Of a stretch of DNA of 44,520 nt, positions 32,267 through 40,549 are shown piece after piece. Location of the stretch: positions 1-44,520 of the forward strand of contig JBBSIN010000015.1 of NCBI GenBank assembly GCA_038232055.1, written 5' to 3'. The DNA is from JBBSIN01 sp038232055. Its GTDB lineage: Bacteria > Actinomycetota > Actinomycetes > JADGOV01. The notes under the pieces are model-generated. The model saw nothing but the letters and a program-made list of their open reading frames with translations. It did no database searches and had not been told where the DNA came from. A program made the translations under genes and the position numbers. Position 1 is the stretch's first letter. The number at the start of each line of letters is the position of its first letter.

Positions 32267-33468
32267 CAGAGCACCTGTACGCCGTCCTGCCACACCTGTT
32301 CGATGCGGTCGTCCATCCTGGTGAGGTCGAGCGCGTTGCCCCGAACGGCGACGAGGTCGGCGCGCTTGCCCGGCTCGATCGACCCGAGCTCGTCGCCGAC
32401 GCCGAGCAGGTCGGCCGCGCTCGAGGTGGCGGCGCGCAGGGCGTCGGCCGCCGACATCGAGCTGAACTCGATCATCCGCGACAGCTCCTCCAGGTTGCGG
32501 CCGAACTGCATGACGGGGGCATCGGTGCCCATCGCGACCCGGACGCCGGCGTCGACCGCGCGCCGGAAGGACTCGATGTGCACCTCGATCACCTCGGCGA
32601 TCTTCTGCTTGGTGCTGGGCGAGAGCGCCGCCCCGGCCCCCATGGCCTCGACGATGCCCTGCGGCGCGACCAGGGTCGGCACTAGCCAGGTGCCCTTCCG
32701 CAGCATCAGGTCGATCGTCTCGTCGTCGAGGAAGATGCCGTGCTCGATCGACCGTACGCCGGCCCGCACCGCCGCCTTGACGCCCTCGATGGCCTGCGCG
32801 TGCGCCATGACCGAGGACCCTGCGGCCGCCGCCTCCGCGACGAGCACCGCGAGCTCGTCGTCGCGAAAGTGCCCGTGGCGTGGGTCGGTGCCGGGGGAGA
32901 GGATTCCCCCGGACGTCGCGACCTTGAGCACGTCCGCTCCGGCCCGCAGCACCTCGCGCGCCTTTGCGCGTATCGCCTCCGGCCCGTCCACCACCCCGGC
33001 CGGCCGCCCGGGGTGAGGGGCGCTGAAGATAGACGCATGCCGGCCGGAGGGACACCAGTCGTCACCGTGCCCACCGGTCTGACTGATCATCGTGATGGAG
33101 ATCTGCATGCGCGGCCCCGGGATGAGACCGTCGGCGACGGCGCGCTTGATCCCCAGGTCGGCACCGTGCGCATCGCGGACGGTGGTGATTCCGAGACCGA
33201 GCAGCGTGCGCAGGTTTCGGGCCGCGACGTAGAACTGGTAGGAGAAGGGCGCCAGCATGAGACGGAACGCGTCGATGTGCTCCAGCACGACGTGCACGTG
33301 GCAGTCGAACAGACCGGGCAGCAGCGTGTGGCCGGTCACGTCTACGAGCTCGTCGCCGTCGAGGCCCGGGCCGACCTCGACGAAGACGCCGTCCTCGGTG
33401 ACGACATCGGCCGTCGCGAGCGTCGAGCCGTCGAACACCAGCCCGCCGGCGAAGATCGTTCGAGTCAT
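32266..33468 (-). CDS. Metal-dependent amidohydrolase (prolidase/imidazolonepropionase-like)
   Basis: 400 aa from ATG 33468. All metal ligands of a binuclear amidohydrolase are visible: H57 and H59 in FDCHVHV, the carboxylated-lysine candidate K182 in LKVATSGG, H223 in MAHAQ, H243 in SIEHG, and D316 in GTDAP. The C-terminal GSIEPGKRADLVAVRG closes the small beta domain. The subgroup (Sgx9260/Xaa-Pro-like) cleaves dipeptides or other amide/ester bonds. First gene of the leftward operon, divergent from the esterase genes with 38 nt between. Confidence 0.85.
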   Translation of the reverse strand: MTRTIFAGGLVFDGSTLATADVVTEDGVFVEVGPGLDGDELVDVTGHTLLPGLFDCHVHVVLEHIDAFRLMLAPFSYQFYVAARNLRTLLGLGITTVRDAHGADLGIKRAVADGLIPGPRMQISITMISQTGGHGDDWCPSGRHASIFSAPHPGRPAGVVDGPEAIRAKAREVLRAGADVLKVATSGGILSPGTDPRHGHFRDDELAVLVAEAAAAGSSVMAHAQAIEGVKAAVRAGVRSIEHGIFLDDETIDLMLRKGTWLVPTLVAPQGIVEAMGAGAALSPSTKQKIAEVIEVHIESFRRAVDAGVRVAMGTDAPVMQFGRNLEELSRMIEFSSMSAADALRAATSSAADLLGVGDELGSIEPGKRADLVAVRGNALDLTRMDDRIEQVWQDGVQVL

Positions 33469-33506
33469 GAGCAAGACTCTGCCACGGTCCGGGTAGGCAA
33501 TATCGC

Positions 33507-34550
33507 GTGACAGGCCCCACCGTGGACGCCGACGGCGTGACGTTCCGCTTTCCCGACTCGCGACACGCTTTGGAGGCCGTTGCCGTCTACCAGGAGGTGG
33601 CCTCGCCGCGGCCGGGCCCGGATCTGCGCCGTGTCGACGGCGCCTGGTCGGCGCGCCTCGCCCGGCCGAAGGTCGACCGGATGGAGTACCTCTTCGAGCT
33701 ACTGCACCCCGACGGCCAGGCCGAGCTGGTCTGCGACCCCGCCAATCCCCGACGCGCGTCCGGCGCCTTCGGCGACAAGTCCGTGGTGGAGTTCCCGGAG
33801 TACCGGCCGCCGGCGTGGGTCGGCGAGCCGCCTGCGCCGGACGGGCCGATGCGCGATCTCGACCTGGGCGGCGTCGCCACCGGTTGCCTGTGGTCGCCAT
33901 ACGGCACGGAACCGGACGAACCGCTACCGCTCCTGGTCGCGCACGACGGAGTCGAGTACGCGCGATACTCGGGCCTGCGGGCCTTTTTCGACCGGCTCTG
34001 GCGGGCCGGCACCCTGCCGGCGATGCGGGCCGCGTTGCTGCAACCGGTGGCCCGCGACGACCAGTACTCCGCGTCGCCGGCGTACGCCAAGGCTCTCACC
34101 GAGGTCGTCCTGCCCCGGCTCGGCCAGCTCGCGCCGATGCCGGCCGGCCGTCGCTACCGGGTCGGCATGGGGGCGAGCCTCGGCGCGCTCGCCATGCTGC
34201 ACGCGCACCGCACCGAGCCGGCGTCGTTCGGCGGGCTGTTCCTGCAGTCCGGCAGCTACTTCCATCACCGGTTCTTCCGGCACGAGATCTCGTTCGGGCA
34301 CTTCGAACGGATCCGTTGGTTCCTCGACCGGGTGCACGCCTCCGGCCACTGGAACCTGCCGATTCCCATCGTCATGACGTGTGGTGAGGTGGAGCAGAAC
34401 TTCCGGAACAACCGGGCGACCGCTCTGGCGCTGCGCGCGCAGGGCTATCCGGTGCGGTTCCTCCCGGTGCGCGACGCGCACACCTGGGTGGGTTGGCGCG
34501 ATGCCTTCACGCCGGGGCTGCTCGAACTGCTGAAGGAGCTTTGGGCGTGA
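33507..34550 (+). CDS. Alpha/beta-hydrolase, enterochelin-esterase-like (esterase 1)
   Basis: 347 aa. Residues about 1-110 look like an E-set/immunoglobulin-type N-terminal domain, as in Fes and related trilactone esterases (MEYLFELLHPDGQAELVCDPANP). The hydrolase domain has the nucleophile elbow GASLG with S224, and a C-terminal His in VRDAHTWVGWRD. No signal peptide, so cytoplasmic. It overlaps the next esterase (GTGA), so the two are made together. Position opposite three amide ligases suggests action on their product. Possible roles are hydrolysis or acyl transfer. Confidence 0.75.
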   Translation: MTGPTVDADGVTFRFPDSRHALEAVAVYQEVASPRPGPDLRRVDGAWSARLARPKVDRMEYLFELLHPDGQAELVCDPANPRRASGAFGDKSVVEFPEYRPPAWVGEPPAPDGPMRDLDLGGVATGCLWSPYGTEPDEPLPLLVAHDGVEYARYSGLRAFFDRLWRAGTLPAMRAALLQPVARDDQYSASPAYAKALTEVVLPRLGQLAPMPAGRRYRVGMGASLGALAMLHAHRTEPASFGGLFLQSGSYFHHRFFRHEISFGHFERIRWFLDRVHASGHWNLPIPIVMTCGEVEQNFRNNRATALALRAQGYPVRFLPVRDAHTWVGWRDAFTPGLLELLKELWA

Positions 34551-35290
34551 GACGAGACCACGTCGTCCTCGACTCGTGGGCGATCGGCGAGACGAACCTC
34601 ATCGCCTACGGCCACTACGGTCGTCCGGTGCTGTGGTTTCCCTCCGACGCCGGCCGCGCGCTCGACTTCGAGAACAACGGTCTCCTGGACAGCGTTGCCG
34701 GGCTCATCAACGAGGGCCGGGCGAGGATCTACGCGATCGACTCGTACGACTCGAGCTCTTGGCGGCAGCGGGAACTGCCTCTCGAAGGCCGGGCCCGGGC
34801 GCACCAGAAGTACGAGGATTACGTACTGAACGACGTCGTACCGTGGATCCACCGCGACTGCGCCGGCGCACCGGAGATCCTGCTCAACGGGCAGAGCTTC
34901 GGTGCCTTCCACGCGGCGAACTTCTGCCTCAAGCGGGCCGACCTCTTTCCGGTCGCGCTCTGCATGAGCGGGGTCTACGACATGGGGACGATCGGCTGGG
35001 GCGAGCGCGGCGACGCGTTCTACTTCAACAATCCGATGGACTACGTCGCGCAGATGGACGGCGGCCACCTCGACTGGATCCGGTCGCGGGTCTCCCTGCA
35101 GCTCGTCTGCGGCCAAGGCCCGTGGGAGGACGAGTCGGCGTCCGGCGCGCTGCCGTCGACGATCCGCTTCGACCACGTGCTTGACACCAAAGGCATCCGA
35201 CACGACATGGACCTGTGGGGGTACGACGTGGCGCACGACTGGCCCTCCTGGCGCGCCCAGCTCGCCTACCACCTCCCACGCTTCTGCTGA
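34547..35290 (+). CDS. Alpha/beta-hydrolase, esterase-family protein (esterase 2)
   Basis: 247 aa from GTG 34547, inside the stop of esterase 1. Nucleophile elbow GQSFG with S117 (ILLNGQSFGAFHA), Asp in MSGVYDM and His in DVAHDW near the end. It begins DHVVLDSWAIGETNLIAYGHYGRPVLWFPS and lacks the N-terminal domain of esterase 1, so the pair are distant paralogues and not a simple duplication. No signal peptide. Substrate unknown; context argues for the same pathway as the ATP-grasp/YbdK operon facing it. Confidence 0.7.
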   Translation: MRRDHVVLDSWAIGETNLIAYGHYGRPVLWFPSDAGRALDFENNGLLDSVAGLINEGRARIYAIDSYDSSSWRQRELPLEGRARAHQKYEDYVLNDVVPWIHRDCAGAPEILLNGQSFGAFHAANFCLKRADLFPVALCMSGVYDMGTIGWGERGDAFYFNNPMDYVAQMDGGHLDWIRSRVSLQLVCGQGPWEDESASGALPSTIRFDHVLDTKGIRHDMDLWGYDVAHDWPSWRAQLAYHLPRFC

Positions 35291-35301
35291 AGGCGCCACC
35301 G

Positions 35302-35314
35302 TCCCCCGGGGACT
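35302..35314 (+). other. GC-rich palindrome after the esterase genes
   Basis: gtcccccggggac, a 13-nt perfect palindrome 11 nt after the esterase 2 stop. It could fold as part of a terminator, but no T-run follows. Confidence 0.25.
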
Positions 35315-35400
35315 AGTCCGTTCTTACCATTGCCCCTCGATGGCGCGGCGAGGATGGTGCGGTGCTGGTAGCAGGTGGTGCCGGCGAAGCAGGAGGCGTC

Positions 35401-36270
35401 ATGCGTCAGGTCTCTCGCGTTGCCAGGGTCGTCACGGTGGGAGTCGTCGCCGGAGTCGTCGTGGGCGGCAGTGCGCTGCCCAGTGCGTCGGCCACAACCG
35501 CGCTGGCAACCGGCGGTGCCAAGAGCGCCGCTCCCACGCGAGTCGACCAGACCTATCGCGACGGGGCAGGAGTGGTGCACTACGCGTTCCAGCCGAGTGG
35601 GCTGCCGGGCGCCCGTGCCGTGCGGCAGACCGGCCGGGCGATCCGGTCAGGCTCATGCGCATTCTCCGGCAGCGGTACCGGCCGGGCGGACCGGACGGGG
35701 CCCAAGGTCACCGTCATGACGGAGACCACCTTCGACGCCAGGACGTGCACCCGTGAGCTGGCGGTCGCTACCTACTCTCGGGCCTTGGCACCGGCTTCGG
35801 TCGTCGGGAAGTTGGACGCATCGCCCACCGCGACCACGTCGGGTGCGGCCGCGGGAACCCGAGGCCCCTTGGCCCCGGCCGTGACGCGATACATCGGCAG
35901 CCTCAAGGTCAACGTCGAGGACCCGGCGCAGATCGACGTCACGTCGACGAAGTCCCGGGTGGAGTGGTCCGGCCGCTCGTGCGTGTCCAGCTCCTACCAC
36001 AACGCGTACTGGCACTGGTTCAGCGGTTCGGGGTGGCGCCGTACCAACGCGCACTGGTCGTACGGTCGCAACTGCCGTCGCGCGTACACCAACACCTACG
36101 GCAAGTACCGCAACGGCGTGTTCTGCGTGACCATCGACACGTACACCGAGCACAAGCAGACCCGCTTCGACGGGCGCCCGCGCGGCGGCTGGCACTGGGC
36201 ATACCACGTCGACAAATGGGGTGGTTGCAACGGGCTGCTGCACTACGAGCACATCGTGGAGACCCCGTAG
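35401..36270 (+). CDS. Secreted protein of unknown function, Trp/Tyr/Cys-rich C-terminus
   Basis: 289 aa from ATG 35401 with AGGAGG at 35391-35396. The N-terminus is a Sec signal (RQVSRVARVVTVGVVAGVVV, then SALPSASA as cleavage region). The C-terminal ~110 residues are dense in Trp, Tyr and His with several Cys (SCVSSSYHNAYWHWFSGSGW, NCRRAYTNTYGKYRNGVFC), pointing to a disulfide-bonded beta domain outside the cell. No enzyme family recognised. It lies between the esterases and the convergent ligase operon, 20 nt from the ligase stop. Part in that system is unproven. Confidence 0.7.
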   Translation: MRQVSRVARVVTVGVVAGVVVGGSALPSASATTALATGGAKSAAPTRVDQTYRDGAGVVHYAFQPSGLPGARAVRQTGRAIRSGSCAFSGSGTGRADRTGPKVTVMTETTFDARTCTRELAVATYSRALAPASVVGKLDASPTATTSGAAAGTRGPLAPAVTRYIGSLKVNVEDPAQIDVTSTKSRVEWSGRSCVSSSYHNAYWHWFSGSGWRRTNAHWSYGRNCRRAYTNTYGKYRNGVFCVTIDTYTEHKQTRFDGRPRGGWHWAYHVDKWGGCNGLLHYEHIVETP

Positions 36271-36290
36271 CCGCAGTGGGTACCGCCGGA

Positions 36291-37401
36291 CTAGCTCGTA
36301 ACGAGCGGAACGCCCTCCATCGTCTCGGCGGCCAGCCGCTGGACGACGACCTCCAGAGAGCCGGTCTCGGCGTACGTCGCGAGCTGCCGGTCGGCGCTGC
36401 TGCCCTGCTCGACCATCGTGCGCACGTACTCGACGTCCTTGCGGGAGCCCAGGTCGTCGACGACGTCGTCGACGAACTCGAGCAGCTCGAGCGCCAACTG
36501 TCGCATGGGCACCTCGATCTGCTTGCCGAAGTCGATCAGCGAGCCGTCGACGCCACCCATCAGCGCCCGCCACTTGTTCTCGTTGACGAGGTGCGGAACG
36601 TACTTGCGGAAGCCTAGGTTCTGTGAGCGCAGCTTGCTCAGCTTCGCGCAAATCGCCTGCGCGAGCGCCGCCAGGCAGACAGTCTCGTTGACCTTGGTCG
36701 CCGCGTCGCAGATGCGGAACTCGACGGTCGGGTACTGCCAGTGCGGCCGGAGGTCCCACCAGATCTTCTTGCCGTTGTCGATGGAGTTCGTCTTGACCAG
36801 CAGCTCGACGAAATTCTCGAAGTCGTCGTACGAGGAGAATTCCGGCGGGAATGCCGCTGCGTGGGAAGCGTGACCAGATGACCTGGCGGTAGGACTTCAG
36901 GCCGGTCTTGCGCCTGAGCCAGAACGGTGACGACGTCGACAAGGCCAGCAGGTGCGGTAGGAAGTAGCGCGCCTCGTTCATGACGTCGACGCGGGCCTCC
37001 TTGTCGGGGATGCCGACGTGGACATGCATGCCGAAGATCAGCAGCTCTCGGATGACGTCCTGCATCTCGTCCTCGAGCATCTTGTAGCGCTCGAGCTCGG
37101 TGATCTTCTGGTCGTGCCACGCGGAGTACGGATGCGTGCCGGCCGAGACCAGCCGCAACCCCTCCGGCTCGAGCAGGGAGGCGAGCGCGCCGCGGAGCCG
37201 GACCACCTCCGCCCGCAGCTCCGTCGTGTCGTTGCAGATCTTGGTGCCGACCTCGACCACCGACTGCAGCATCTCGGCCTTGACGTCCTCGCCGAGCGTC
37301 GGCCGAGCCGCCGCCAGGAGCGTGTCGATGTGGGCCTTGAGCTCACCGTTGCCGGCCTCGACGATCTGGAACTCCTCCTCGACCCCGATCGTGAAGGTCA
37401 T
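36291..37401 (-). pseudogene. YbdK-type glutamate-cysteine-ligase-like (GCS2) gene with one-base frameshift
   Basis: The frame from ATG 37401 reads MTFTIGVEEEFQIVEAG, the start of COG2170/YbdK carboxylate-amine ligases, through GMHVHVGIPD and VIWSRFPRSGIP. At 36847-36849 (GGG on the plus strand) one extra base shifts it. Removing it restores PPEFSSYDDFENF, IWWDLRPHWQYPTVE and LMGGVDGSLIDFGKQIEVPM to the TAG at 36291, a full-length protein of about 370 aa. Span 1111 nt equals 3x370+1, which agrees. The family joins Glu to an amine using ATP. ATG 37401 overlaps the upstream ligase stop (ATGA). Either a recent mutation or a sequencing error in a homopolymer; the intact remainder favours one of those over old decay. 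Confidence 0.85.
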
Positions 37402-38771
37402 CGCTGGGCCTCCCGGTCTTCGACGATGTAGGTCGGGACGACGCTGCCTTCGCCCGCCGTGACATTGAGCAGCGCCGAGGATGACAGCCTCGTCAGCACG
37501 CCGCCGACGTGGCCCTCGAAGAGATAGGGGTCCATGTCGACGGCGAGGTCGAGCATCGAGACCCGGCCGCCAAGCGCGACGGGGAACGTCTCGCGTGGCA
37601 CCGGGATGGCCTCCTGGACGACGTAGGACTGGTTGCACGCGATCTGGACCGCCTGCTCCCACTCGGTGTCGCCGGCCGTCCAGCCGAGGATGACGCCCTT
37701 GCCGCCGTACTCGTCGTTGGGTTTGAGCACCAGCTCACGCCGGTGCGCGACCACGTGGGCGATCAGGTCGGGGACGATGCGGGTGTGCCGGGTCGTGGGG
37801 CCGTCCCGCACCCGGCGCGTCCAGGGCACGAACTGGTTGATCACATCGCGTTGCGCGGGGGAGTAGAGCTCGCAGTACGACTCGTCCGACAGCATGGCGA
37901 GGCTCATCTTCTTGTGCAGCAGCTTGGCCCGGAAACTGTTGACCATGCAGACCGCACCGGCGAGATAGGCGTCGCGTAGTGCCCTCGTCTCGTCGCCCTT
38001 GGCCAGCAGCTCGCTGGTCAGCACTCGGCGGTAGACCAGGTTGACTGGTTGCCCGTCGCAGCCGCGCAACGTCGCGCCGTCCCAGGAGAGACTGCTCGGT
38101 TCGCAGATGCAGCACGCGACGCCGTGCGCCGCGAAGAAGCGCTGGAACATCTCGAACTCGGTGAGGGTCGGCAGCCCGGCCCAGTCGACGATCCCGATTC
38201 GCGGGGCGTCGACGTGTCCGGTGCTGCGGCTCCAGGCGGTGAAGACCGAGAGCATCGCGTTGAGCTGATGTGCCCGCACCGGAAGGGAGGTCAGAGACCA
38301 GCGCTGCTGGAAGACCTTCATGACCGGTAGCGCGTCGAAGACGCAGCTGAGCTCGTCGCCGTAGGCCATGCCGGCCGGCGACTCGGCGTTGTACTCGACG
38401 TAGCCGATCTCGTCGGCGAAGAAGCTGTCGAGCCGCGATGACGGCGACGATGCCGCATAGCCGGGGTCGGCCAGTGCCAGCGTCTCCTCCTCCGGCGTGA
38501 GGTCGAGCTCCGCACGCAGGTCGGCGTCGGCGAGCACCGCACGCTCGAGGGTGTTGAGCGCGTCGTACACACCCTCGGCGGCGAGGACCGCCCGGTCCCA
38601 GGTTGCCCGGTCGATAAGGCGAGGGCGAAGCGAGACGGAGAGCGGATGCTCGCCGAAGTAAAGGTTGCGGGCGTGCTGGCCGTCGACCAGCGCGAGCGCG
38701 CTCGCCGCGGCCAGCCGGTCGTCGTCGAGGAGCTCGTGGTAGGCGGCTACCGCTGGCTCGGCCGATCCCAT
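37398..38771 (-). CDS. ATP-grasp ligase, glutathionylspermidine-synthase/circularly-permuted-like
   Basis: 457 aa from ATG 38771. The ATP-binding part is at the C-terminal end: K350 and the Gly-rich loop in LVLKPNDEYGGKGVILGW, the hinge Glu E388 in YVVQEAIPVP, and a metal-binding region ending LSSSALLNVTAGEGSVVPTY (N436). Order and spacing resemble the C-terminal domains of glutathionylspermidine synthases and COG2308 permuted ATP-grasps, which make amide bonds to polyamines or amino acids. The N-terminal half has an FxxNAESP-like stretch (YVEYNAESPAGM). It lies 6 nt after the first ATP-grasp gene and overlaps the YbdK gene. Substrates unknown. Confidence 0.75.
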   Translation of the reverse strand: MGSAEPAVAAYHELLDDDRLAAASALALVDGQHARNLYFGEHPLSVSLRPRLIDRATWDRAVLAAEGVYDALNTLERAVLADADLRAELDLTPEEETLALADPGYAASSPSSRLDSFFADEIGYVEYNAESPAGMAYGDELSCVFDALPVMKVFQQRWSLTSLPVRAHQLNAMLSVFTAWSRSTGHVDAPRIGIVDWAGLPTLTEFEMFQRFFAAHGVACCICEPSSLSWDGATLRGCDGQPVNLVYRRVLTSELLAKGDETRALRDAYLAGAVCMVNSFRAKLLHKKMSLAMLSDESYCELYSPAQRDVINQFVPWTRRVRDGPTTRHTRIVPDLIAHVVAHRRELVLKPNDEYGGKGVILGWTAGDTEWEQAVQIACNQSYVVQEAIPVPRETFPVALGGRVSMLDLAVDMDPYLFEGHVGGVLTRLSSSALLNVTAGEGSVVPTYIVEDREAQR

Positions 38772-38777
38772 TCCGGG

Positions 38778-39731
38778 TCAGCCCTTCACGTAGCGCCACC
38801 AGCGCTGCTCGCCCCGCCACGGCGGAGTGCGCTCACCGCGGGCGTAGCCGATGACAAGGTCGCTCATCTTCTCAAGCACCCAGTCGAAACCCTCCTCCTT
38901 GATGGAGAAATTGTCGAAGTCTGGCGCGGGGTTGAGGAAGTCGATCGCGTAGAGCACGCCGTCGCGTACGGCGAACTCGACGGTGTCGACGTCGTACCCC
39001 AGCGCGTCCGTGAGGATTCTGGCGTCCTCGACCGAGCGCTCGAGCAGGTCGCCGGTCGGTGGGTTGTCGATGACGTAGCGGTGAAAGAAGTCGCGCTTGG
39101 GGTCGTAGCGAAAGACCCGGACCTCACCGCCGATGACGATGCAGCGGGTGTAGTCGTCCCAGTCGATGAACTCCTGCAGGATCATCGTCATCGTGTGCGT
39201 CTGGTCGTAGGCGTGCCAGAGCTCTTCGAGGGTGTGCACGATGTAGACGTCGCGCATGCCGCCGCCGGTGTTCGGCTTGAGGACCGCCGGCAGCCCGATG
39301 TAGTCGAGCGCGCCGGACCAGTCCATCGGAAAGGCCAGGTTGCGCAGCGACTTGTCGGGGTTGATCCGATCGATGTAGCTCTTGTTGGGAAGGACCACGG
39401 TCTTCGGTACGGCGACCCCGAGCTTGCGCGCCAGGGTGCACTCGAAGAACTTCTCGTCGGCCTCCCACCAGAAGGGATCGTTGATCACCGCGGTCCCCTG
39501 CAGCGCGGCGGCCTTGACGTAGGCCCGGTAGAACCCGACCTCGTGGGAGATGCGGTCGACGATGACGTCGTACTCCGGCGGGTCAGTGATCTCCGGACAC
39601 GGGCCGAGGACCGCCAGTTCGGCGACGACCTCGCCCTTGCTCTTCTCGTTGACCCGCTCGATGAACGGCAGCGGGAAGGTGTTCTCCATCCCGACCAGCA
39701 GCGCCACCCGTTTCGGGGTACCTGTTGTCAC
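38778..39731 (-). CDS. ATP-grasp ligase (RimK/D-Ala-D-Ala-ligase fold)
   Basis: 317 aa from GTG 39731, preferred because GAAGGGA stands about 7 nt upstream; in-frame codons extend to 39764 without a site. Classical ATP-grasp order: K152 in AVLKPNTGGGMRDVYIV, hinge E187 in LQEFIDW, and metal ligands around D264 and N267 in YAIDFLNPAPDFD. N-terminal KRVALLVGMENTFPLPFIERV is a preATP-grasp domain. The family activates a carboxylate as acyl phosphate and joins it to an amine. First gene of the three-ligase operon. Confidence 0.8.
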   Translation of the reverse strand: MTTGTPKRVALLVGMENTFPLPFIERVNEKSKGEVVAELAVLGPCPEITDPPEYDVIVDRISHEVGFYRAYVKAAALQGTAVINDPFWWEADEKFFECTLARKLGVAVPKTVVLPNKSYIDRINPDKSLRNLAFPMDWSGALDYIGLPAVLKPNTGGGMRDVYIVHTLEELWHAYDQTHTMTMILQEFIDWDDYTRCIVIGGEVRVFRYDPKRDFFHRYVIDNPPTGDLLERSVEDARILTDALGYDVDTVEFAVRDGVLYAIDFLNPAPDFDNFSIKEEGFDWVLEKMSDLVIGYARGERTPPWRGEQRWWRYVKG

Positions 39732-39782
39732 GGCGCCATCCCTTCTCCACCGGTACGAGAACATCCGCCCGAATACCGCGCG

Positions 39783-39788
39783 AGCCTA
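39783..39788 (-). promoter_or_regulatory. -10 box TAGGCT for the ATP-grasp/YbdK operon
   Basis: On the minus strand TAGGCT lies 51 nt before GTG 39731, leaving a short leader that holds the GAAGGGA ribosome site. Unlike the leaderless genes elsewhere in the window, this operon seems to have a leader. No clear -35. Confidence 0.3.
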
Positions 39789-39823
39789 GTGAGGCCGACG
39801 CGAGCGGCTGCGCCCGGATACGC

Positions 39824-39863
39824 CGCAGCTCCCGGTGTCGACGAGTCGCCACCGGGAGCTGCG
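39824..39863 (-). terminator. Strong hairpin after the DUF3618 operon
   Basis: Perfect 14-bp arms cgcagctcccggtg (39824-39837) and caccgggagctgcg (39850-39863) with a 12-nt loop. It lies 8 nt beyond the DUF3618 stop, between that operon and the ligase operon promoter, both leftward. No T-run follows, as is common for terminators in high-GC actinobacteria. Confidence 0.7.
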
Positions 39864-39871
39864 TAACCGGA

Positions 39872-40549
39872 TCAGAAACTGCTGCTCTGGTCCTTGACCG
39901 TGCTGCTCGCGTCGCTCGTCTGCTGCTTCACCGTGGACGCGGAGTCGGCTGCTTGGTCCTTGACCTGCCCGCCGGCGTCCTTGGCGTGGTCGCTCGTCGT
40001 TTGGACGGCGTCCTGCGCGCTCTGCTTGACCGACGCGGCGGCATCCTGAGCCGCCGGCTGGAGGTTGTCCTTGATCTCTTGTGCGGCCTGCGTGGCGGCC
40101 TCCTTCACCGGCGCCAGCGCCGGTGCCGCTTGCTCCTTGAGCCTGTGTCCGGCCTGCTGCTCCTTGCTGGTCGTCGGCAGCAGGGACGCCGCCAACGCTC
40201 CAACGCCGAAGGCGACCAGCCCGGCGGCGAGCGGAGCGCCCTGCGCCTGCTGCTTGACCTGCGCCGGAGCCGAACGGACGCTGTCCGCCGCGCTCGAGGC
40301 GACGTCGCCGGCGCGGTCGCTGAGACCGGAGGCCGTGCCGCTGAGTGAGTCGCTCGAGCTGCTCGCCTTGTCGTGGGTGGCCCCCATCAGGCGCTCCTTC
40401 ACCGAGTTGACCCCCTGCTTGGCGGAGTCCACCCGCCGCTGGGCCATCCGGGTCGGACTCACCTTGTCGGCGAGCACGTTGACGTCACCGGTCAACTCGG
40501 CCCGAGTCTGCTCGATCTGTGCCCTTATCTCGTCGGGTGTTTGGCCCAC
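39872..40549 (-). CDS. DUF3618-domain protein with LEA-like repeats
   Basis: 225 aa from GTG 40549, with AGGAGG a few nt upstream. The N-terminal DUF3618 reads GQTPDEIRAQIEQTRAELTG and continues into DVNVLADKVSPTRMA. One membrane segment lies near residue 115 (GLVAFGVGALAASLLP). The rest is Ala/Lys/Gln/Ser-rich with 11-residue-like repeats (VKEAATQAAQEIKD, TVKQQTSDASSTVKDQ), as in stress-protective LEA-like proteins. It overlaps the Holin-X gene by 25 bases. Function in envelope stress is inferred. Confidence 0.75.
   Translation of the reverse strand: MGQTPDEIRAQIEQTRAELTGDVNVLADKVSPTRMAQRRVDSAKQGVNSVKERLMGATHDKASSSSDSLSGTASGLSDRAGDVASSAADSVRSAPAQVKQQAQGAPLAAGLVAFGVGALAASLLPTTSKEQQAGHRLKEQAAPALAPVKEAATQAAQEIKDNLQPAAQDAAASVKQSAQDAVQTTSDHAKDAGGQVKDQAADSASTVKQQTSDASSTVKDQSSSF

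Noticed and set aside
35653..37662. Long minus-strand frame that begins as the YbdK gene and continues to 35653
   Set aside because: After 36847 it follows the wrong frame, running over the opposite strand of the secreted protein gene; the true continuation is one base off.
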